Source of the DNA: Halostagnicola sp. A56
GTDB lineage: Archaea > Halobacteriota > Halobacteria > Halobacteriales > Natrialbaceae
Length of the DNA stretch: 64,000 nt
Reading direction: 5' to 3'
Assembly (NCBI RefSeq): GCF_000691505.1
Contig: NZ_JMIP02000017.1
Location: forward strand, 62,001-126,000
The first letter of the stretch is position 1, and every line of letters starts with the position of its first letter. This document shows positions 59,912 to 64,000 of this stretch, piece by piece. The notes beneath the pieces are model-generated. The model was not told the DNA's origin and made no database searches. It saw only the letters and a program-made list of their open reading frames with translations. The position numbers and the translations under genes were made by a program.

Positions 59912-61104
59912 GAGTCGATCGAGTCCGGCACCATCAGTTCGACCGGGGGCATGTCGAAAAACGCCGTGTCGTACCCCTGGTGGCGCGCGACCTGCGGGAA
60001 CGAGTCGATCTCGATCGTCACCGTCGAACCCGGTTCGACGCCCGCGAGCGCGGCCCCGTAGTGGATGCCGTACTCGCCGTCGATCGTCTGCTCGAGCGCG
60101 ACGGCGCTATCGGTTTCGCCGCCCGAAACGGTGGCCGTCATGGCCATATCTGCGAGCGGGACCCGGTTGTAGGGCGTTCTGGGCGAGACGAGGAGATACC
60201 GCTCACCACCCTCGACGAACCGCGACCCGGACTCGAGAAGCCGCGTCACGAAGACCGCGTCGCCGCTCGTGGCCGCGTCCGCGCCGGAACTCGGCTCGAG
60301 ACCGATTCCGGGATACTCCTCTGCGGGCGGCAGCGCCGAGAACTGAACGTGTCCAGCGTCTTCGTCGTCGCTGTCGTTGTGGCCGCCGTTTTCCATATCT
60401 CCGCCGTGGCGCATCGGCTCGAGCGCGCCGGGTTCGCCCCACTCCTCGCGATCGAGGTACTCGACCCGGGCGGGAATTTCGTTGCGGAACGCCGCATCGT
60501 ACTCGAACTCGAATGAGGCGGTCTCCGTCTCTGCGAACTTGCCCTCGAGTTCGCCGGTCGTCCGCACATCGAGCGGCGGGATCGTCAACTCGGCGGTGTA
60601 GGTGCCGTCGTCGGCGAGCGGGACGTTGTCGCCGAAGTGAAAGCCCATCTGCTGGGAGATCATCGTCCAGAGCGTTCGCGGCGAGCCGATCCGTTCGCCG
60701 TCTTTCGTGACCCGAAGCTGTGTCCCGCTGTCGATGGGGAGCACGACGCCCGTTTCGGTGTCCCAGACGACGATCATGAGGTGGACGCCGTTGCCGTCGT
60801 CGGGTTCCTCGCGTTCGATCTCGTCGCCGCTGATGATCCAAAAGGGATGGACGTACGAGAGCATCGGCGCGAGCGTGTACTCGCCGGCCTCGACCGGCTC
60901 GAGCATCTCCATTGCTTCCCGGTGTGTCGGCAGGTATACCGCATCCGGTTTGTCCTGAATCTCGTAGAACTGGGGGAGCGTGGGGTCCCCGCTCCCGTCG
61001 GCGGTCTCGTCCTCGACCTCGAGGGTACACCCCGCTACCGCGACAGCGCCCGCCGCCGCGCCCGCTTGCACGAGAAAGTGCCGTCGATCGATTCGCCGGT
61101 CCAT
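59908..61104 (-). CDS. Tat lipoprotein of the P19/Tp34 iron-transport type
   Basis: 398 aa. It starts with a Tat signal and lipobox (RRHFLVQAGAAAGAVAVAGC). The domain includes MEMLEPVEAGEYTLAPMLSYVHPFWI, LPIDSGTQLRV and QQMGFHFGDNVPL, which resemble P19/Tp34 periplasmic iron-binding proteins with Met/His ligands. It probably binds or delivers iron or copper on the cell surface. A His/Asp-rich segment (near HNDSDDEDAGH) may add metal ligands. It lies between a Dyp-like peroxidase and a cohesin-like gene on the same strand. Confidence 0.78.
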   Translation of the reverse strand: MDRRIDRRHFLVQAGAAAGAVAVAGCTLEVEDETADGSGDPTLPQFYEIQDKPDAVYLPTHREAMEMLEPVEAGEYTLAPMLSYVHPFWIISGDEIEREEPDDGNGVHLMIVVWDTETGVVLPIDSGTQLRVTKDGERIGSPRTLWTMISQQMGFHFGDNVPLADDGTYTAELTIPPLDVRTTGELEGKFAETETASFEFEYDAAFRNEIPARVEYLDREEWGEPGALEPMRHGGDMENGGHNDSDDEDAGHVQFSALPPAEEYPGIGLEPSSGADAATSGDAVFVTRLLESGSRFVEGGERYLLVSPRTPYNRVPLADMAMTATVSGGETDSAVALEQTIDGEYGIHYGAALAGVEPGSTVTIEIDSFPQVARHQGYDTAFFDMPPVELMVPDSIDS

Positions 61105-61273
61105 GTGCGTTCTCAGCCGTTGGTCGCTTGTAACCGTTCGCTTTACCGCCGACGGTCGTCTAGTACGGCCGATCGTCTGTCATCGGCGGTCGTCTGGAAT
61201 CGATGCTCGTCTCGTCCGTCGACGGTCGTCGTACGTTCGGCGTCATCGTGCTGTCGGGCCGCTGGGACGGCGA

Positions 61274-62560
61274 TCAGTCGGGCCTCGGTGTTGGAAGCGC
61301 CCGACGCGACCGGGGCGGGAGGAGATAGTTCCCGCGCCGACCGACGAAGATGTAGCTACGAATGCCGTTGTTCTGGCTGATCCCAACGTCGAGGTCGGCC
61401 CCCGTCATCGCCTCCCGGACCGCCAGAAAGTCGTCCATCTCCCGCTGGAGTGATAGAAAATGAGTGCCGGGAGCATCGCCGTCGACCGTGTTAAAATCTC
61501 GCCGGAGGATGATCTGCTCGCCGTCTTCGCGCGCCCGCGCCGCCTTCTGGGCGTGGCCGACGACGCCACGATTCCGCGCGTCGGCCTCAGTGTCGTCGAT
61601 CTGCTCGTCGGTCAGTCCGTTCGAGGTCTCGAGCGCTTCGCCGACCTCGCCGACCTGATCCTCGTCGTGGTCCGGACTGAACGTCTTCATCACGCGCTGG
61701 GCGTGACTTTCCTGTTCGAACCAGACGTCGAGCTGGACGTCGAGCGACGAGAGCTGCTGGGTCGCCCCGCCGGCGAAGGGTCCGTCCCGAATCGTGACTC
61801 GGTCTTCGGTCGCCTGACTCTCCCGAAACCCGGATCGAAAGCCCATGAAAAACGGTGCCTCCTCCGGGACCGAGTCCGGAACGCCGTCGACGTCGGTGTG
61901 TTCGGCCGGCAGCCCCGGACCCACGAACCCGGTTCGGCGGCGCTCCTCGAGTCGCTCGAACACCCCAGTTAGATCCGTCTCGATTGGCTCGCCGTTTACC
62001 GTCTCGAGTTCTCCGAAGAGCGCTTTTTCGGCCCGGAGCACGACCTCGGGGTGATCGCTGGCGAGGTGGAGCAGTGCATCGAACTCGTCGAACGCGGGAT
62101 CTTCCCGGTCCGTCAGCGCTTCCGGCACGGGGAGATCGACCGTTTCCGGGAGCTCCCCGTCGAATCGATCGAAGTACGACGGCGTATACCCTACCGTGAA
62201 CAACAGCCCGTCGTTGCTCCATTCGTAGGCTCGCTCGAGTGTTTGCAGGCTGCCCTCGACCGTCTCCGCTGGCTCCGTCAACGAATCTCCATCGTCCCTA
62301 TCGGCGGGGTCGCTCGCGAGCGAGAGCGCAACGAGTACGTGGTGTTCTGGCGGTCGTACGTTGCCGTCGTCGTCGGTCTCGAGGAACTCGTTCCAGGCAT
62401 GTTGGCGCGCTGGAAGCGAGTCTGGGTCGTCGGTTCCAGCGGGCACGTCGACTTCCCCGCGCTCGTCGAGACAGGCGCTGATGGCGCTGGCACCGCCGAC
62501 CGCGACGACCGCTCGGAGGTAGTCTCGTCGGGAGAGTCCGCCACGCTCGGGAATCGTCAC
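61274..62560 (-). CDS. Tat-exported Dyp-type peroxidase-like protein
   Basis: 428 aa from a GTG at 62560. The Tat motif SRRDYLRAVVAVGGASAISAC contains a lipobox Cys. The C-terminal part (GHAQKAARAREDGEQIILRR, DFNTVDGDAPGTHFLSLQREMDDF) resembles Dyp/EfeB peroxidases, with His in GHAQ as a candidate heme ligand. In the EfeUOB systems such enzymes help ferrous iron uptake. Some classical Dyp motifs were not found with certainty, so it could be a divergent branch. A TATA box lies 22-33 nt upstream. Confidence 0.72.
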   Translation of the reverse strand: MTIPERGGLSRRDYLRAVVAVGGASAISACLDERGEVDVPAGTDDPDSLPARQHAWNEFLETDDDGNVRPPEHHVLVALSLASDPADRDDGDSLTEPAETVEGSLQTLERAYEWSNDGLLFTVGYTPSYFDRFDGELPETVDLPVPEALTDREDPAFDEFDALLHLASDHPEVVLRAEKALFGELETVNGEPIETDLTGVFERLEERRRTGFVGPGLPAEHTDVDGVPDSVPEEAPFFMGFRSGFRESQATEDRVTIRDGPFAGGATQQLSSLDVQLDVWFEQESHAQRVMKTFSPDHDEDQVGEVGEALETSNGLTDEQIDDTEADARNRGVVGHAQKAARAREDGEQIILRRDFNTVDGDAPGTHFLSLQREMDDFLAVREAMTGADLDVGISQNNGIRSYIFVGRRGNYLLPPRSRRALPTPRPD

Positions 62561-62581
62561 TAGCGGAACGTTGGCCTCGAG

Positions 62582-62593
62582 AAATATATATGT
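62582..62593 (-). promoter_or_regulatory. TATA box of the Dyp-like gene
   Basis: On the minus strand the AT-only run ACATATATATTT is centred about 28 nt before the GTG at 62560, the best TATA match seen in the window. Confidence 0.6.
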
Positions 62594-62711
62594 GTATTTC
62601 GGGGACTCGCCATCGAAGCCGGATTCGCAGCGTCGTCGCCGCCACGGGATTGACTTGCCCCTCGCGTGCGCCACCCCCAGCGTTTTGACCGGCGTCGTGG
62701 TGGGAGTCAGT

Positions 62712-62981
62712 ATGGTCGCTTCCGAACTGCAAAACGCCCGAACGAAACTCGAGGACGCCGCCGACACCGCCGAGGACGATATCAGTGACGACCTCAGTGA
62801 GGCCGCGGGGGAATTCGGCCGACTCGAGTCGGAGACGGACCGCGTCGATCACACGATGCTCGACGACCACCTGAACACGCTCAGGCAACTGCGCGAACGC
62901 GCAAGCGGCGAGACAGAAGCAGCCGTCGACCGGGCGATCGAGCACGCCGAGACGTATCGCAAGGATCTCGAGCAGGCCTGA
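62712..62981 (+). CDS. Small acidic helical protein (DUF7553-like)
   Basis: 89 aa from the ATG at 62712 (MVASELQNARTKLEDAADTA). It is almost wholly helical, Glu/Asp-rich, with heptad-like Leu spacing (LRQLRERASGETEAAVDRAI) that could form a coiled coil. I associate it with DUF7553 from memory. Function unknown; it is convergent with the Orc1-type gene. Confidence 0.7.
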   Translation: MVASELQNARTKLEDAADTAEDDISDDLSEAAGEFGRLESETDRVDHTMLDDHLNTLRQLRERASGETEAAVDRAIEHAETYRKDLEQA

Positions 62982-63011
62982 AAACGTCGAACTCTACGAG
63001 CCGGAGCGAAT

Positions 63012-64000
63012 TCACTCGAGCCGATCCAACACGGCCTCTTTCTCGTAGGCGAGCGTCAGCGACCGCGAGCGACCGCGGCCGTCGATTTCGGCGTAGTCGG
63101 CCTCGATCAGGCCGAGCTGGTCGAGTTTGTTGACGATTTCGGAGTAGCGCGTGTAGCCGAGGTCGGTCTCCTCGCGGAAGGCGTCGTAGACGGCGCCGGC
63201 CTGTTCGCCGTCGTTGGTCGCGATGACCTCGAGCAGGGCGCGTTCCGTGTCGCTGAGTCCCGAGAGGCTCTGCGAGAGGCTCACGTATTTCGACTTTTCG
63301 TAGGCGGTTTCGACGTCTTCGCGCTCGACGACGCGGCTGGCGCGCATTTCTGCGGTGAGTCCCGCCCGCCGAAGCAGGTCGATCCCGACCCGGAGGTCGC
63401 CGCTTTCTGCCGTTAGCTCGGCGACGTACTCGAGCGTGTCTCGGGAGATGACTCCGTCGTTGAACCCCTTTCTAACGCGCTCGTCGAGGATGTCGACGAT
63501 TTCGGGCTGGTCGTACACCGGGAAGTAGACGTCTTCGGGGCGGAAGACGCTCTGGACCCGCGAGTCCAGTTCGTCGATCACCTCGAGGGTCGGATCGGAG
63601 GAGACCACGACGACGCCGATCTTCGCGCCGGGGTACTCCTCGTGAGCGCGAAGCAACGAGTAGAGCGTGTCGGAGGCCTCGTTCTCGTAAAAGAGGTAGT
63701 TCACGTCGTCGAGCGCGACGACCAGCACGCGGTCTTGCTCGACGAGTTTCTCGGCGATCTGGCCGAACAGCTTCTTGAAGGAGATGCCCGACGAGGGCGG
63801 TTCGTAGTCGAAGGTTCCCTCGAACAGCCGCGAAAACACCGAGTACCGCGTCGAGTTGACCTGGCAGTTGACCCGAATCGTTCGAATGTCGCCAGTCTGT
63901 GCACCGACCTCGTCGAACAGCTTTTGAATCGAAGTGGTCTTGCCCGTTCCGGGCGGTCCGCGGACCATCACGTTCAGCGGGCGCGACCCGCGAACCGCGG
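63012..64000 (-). CDS. Orc1/Cdc6-family ATPase, cut by the window edge
   Basis: At least 329 codons, with the 5' end beyond base 64000 and the stop at 63012. Walker A is GPPGTGKT, Walker B VALDDVNYLF, and a C-terminal winged helix includes FREETDLGYTRYSEIVNKLDQLG. The N-terminal ISS/origin-contact segment lies outside the window. It is a divergent initiator paralogue, unlike the Orc1 at 32233, and lacks an obvious adjacent repeat cluster in the window. Confidence 0.88.
   Translation of the reverse strand, partial: AVRGSRPLNVMVRGPPGTGKTTSIQKLFDEVGAQTGDIRTIRVNCQVNSTRYSVFSRLFEGTFDYEPPSSGISFKKLFGQIAEKLVEQDRVLVVALDDVNYLFYENEASDTLYSLLRAHEEYPGAKIGVVVVSSDPTLEVIDELDSRVQSVFRPEDVYFPVYDQPEIVDILDERVRKGFNDGVISRDTLEYVAELTAESGDLRVGIDLLRRAGLTAEMRASRVVEREDVETAYEKSKYVSLSQSLSGLSDTERALLEVIATNDGEQAGAVYDAFREETDLGYTRYSEIVNKLDQLGLIEADYAEIDGRGRSRSLTLAYEKEAVLDRLE

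Overview
The window is high-GC DNA from a haloarchaeon, probably in the Natrialba/Haloterrigena/Natrinema group (the group is an inference). The evidence for Haloarchaea is the strongly acidic proteins, Tat lipobox substrates, a PGF-CTERM surface anchor, archaeal information-processing genes (aIF2-beta, GatE, Gar1, SRP19, Orc1/Cdc6), CetZ, HalOD1 and small CPxC zinc-finger proteins. Genes are tightly packed, with many ATGA or GTGA stop/start overlaps. TATA-like boxes lie about 25-30 nt before several start codons, as expected for leaderless transcripts.

Layout. 1-2.8 kb: polysaccharide deacetylase, formyltransferase-like protein, aIF2-beta. 3.4-9.5 kb: a same-strand cobamide (B12) assembly and salvage operon (HAD protein, cbiB, cobS, cobY, cobT, cobD, cbiZ). 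9.6-11.9 kb: a small DUF-type protein and a short GlpA. 11.9-15.4 kb: an AT-richer accessory island with a frameshifted IS200-type transposase flanked by hairpins, a small winged-helix protein and a DUF5805-like/tyrosine-recombinase pair. 15.4-24.7 kb: housekeeping genes (zinc finger, fumarase, a YdbS/YdbT-like PH-domain pair, BolA, CysS, lipoprotein, presenilin-type protease, Gar1-SRP19). 24.8-28.6 kb: B12 importer btuF/btuC-btuD. 28.6-31.3 kb: gatE and a SpoU-type RNA methyltransferase. 31.4-33.5 kb: a roughly 0.9 kb non-coding region with ORB-like repeats upstream of orc1/cdc6, a probable replication origin. 33.6-37.5 kb: dihydropteroate synthase, mptE, cetZ, HalOD1. 37.6-43.7 kb: a sugar-type ABC importer with a Gfo/Idh/MocA oxidoreductase. 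44.1-47.5 kb: zinc finger and a B12-dependent class II ribonucleotide reductase. 48.2-52.2 kb: trpD-F-E-G operon. 52.35 kb: tRNA-Val(GAC), followed by two extra copies of its 3' end that look like integration scars. 52.8-57.4 kb: membrane and surface proteins, a lycopene-cyclase-like half protein and a CBS-plus-HPF fusion. 57.5-59.2 kb: tandem repeats and a decayed vapBC pair. 59.3-62.6 kb: exported iron-handling set (Dyp-like peroxidase, P19-like protein, cohesin-like surface protein). The right edge cuts a second Orc1/Cdc6 gene.

How it fits together. The window carries the late steps of adenosylcobalamin assembly (aminopropanol donor, CbiB, GTP activation, base activation, final joining), corrinoid salvage (CbiZ, BtuFCD) and a major consumer of the cofactor, the class II ribonucleotide reductase. 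The most interesting non-genic signals are the origin-like repeat region, the tRNA-Val attachment-site scars, and a paired-hairpin element upstream of mptE. The most interesting proteins are the CBS-HPF fusion, the BtuD with a long extra C-terminal domain, and the deacetylase/formyltransferase pair.
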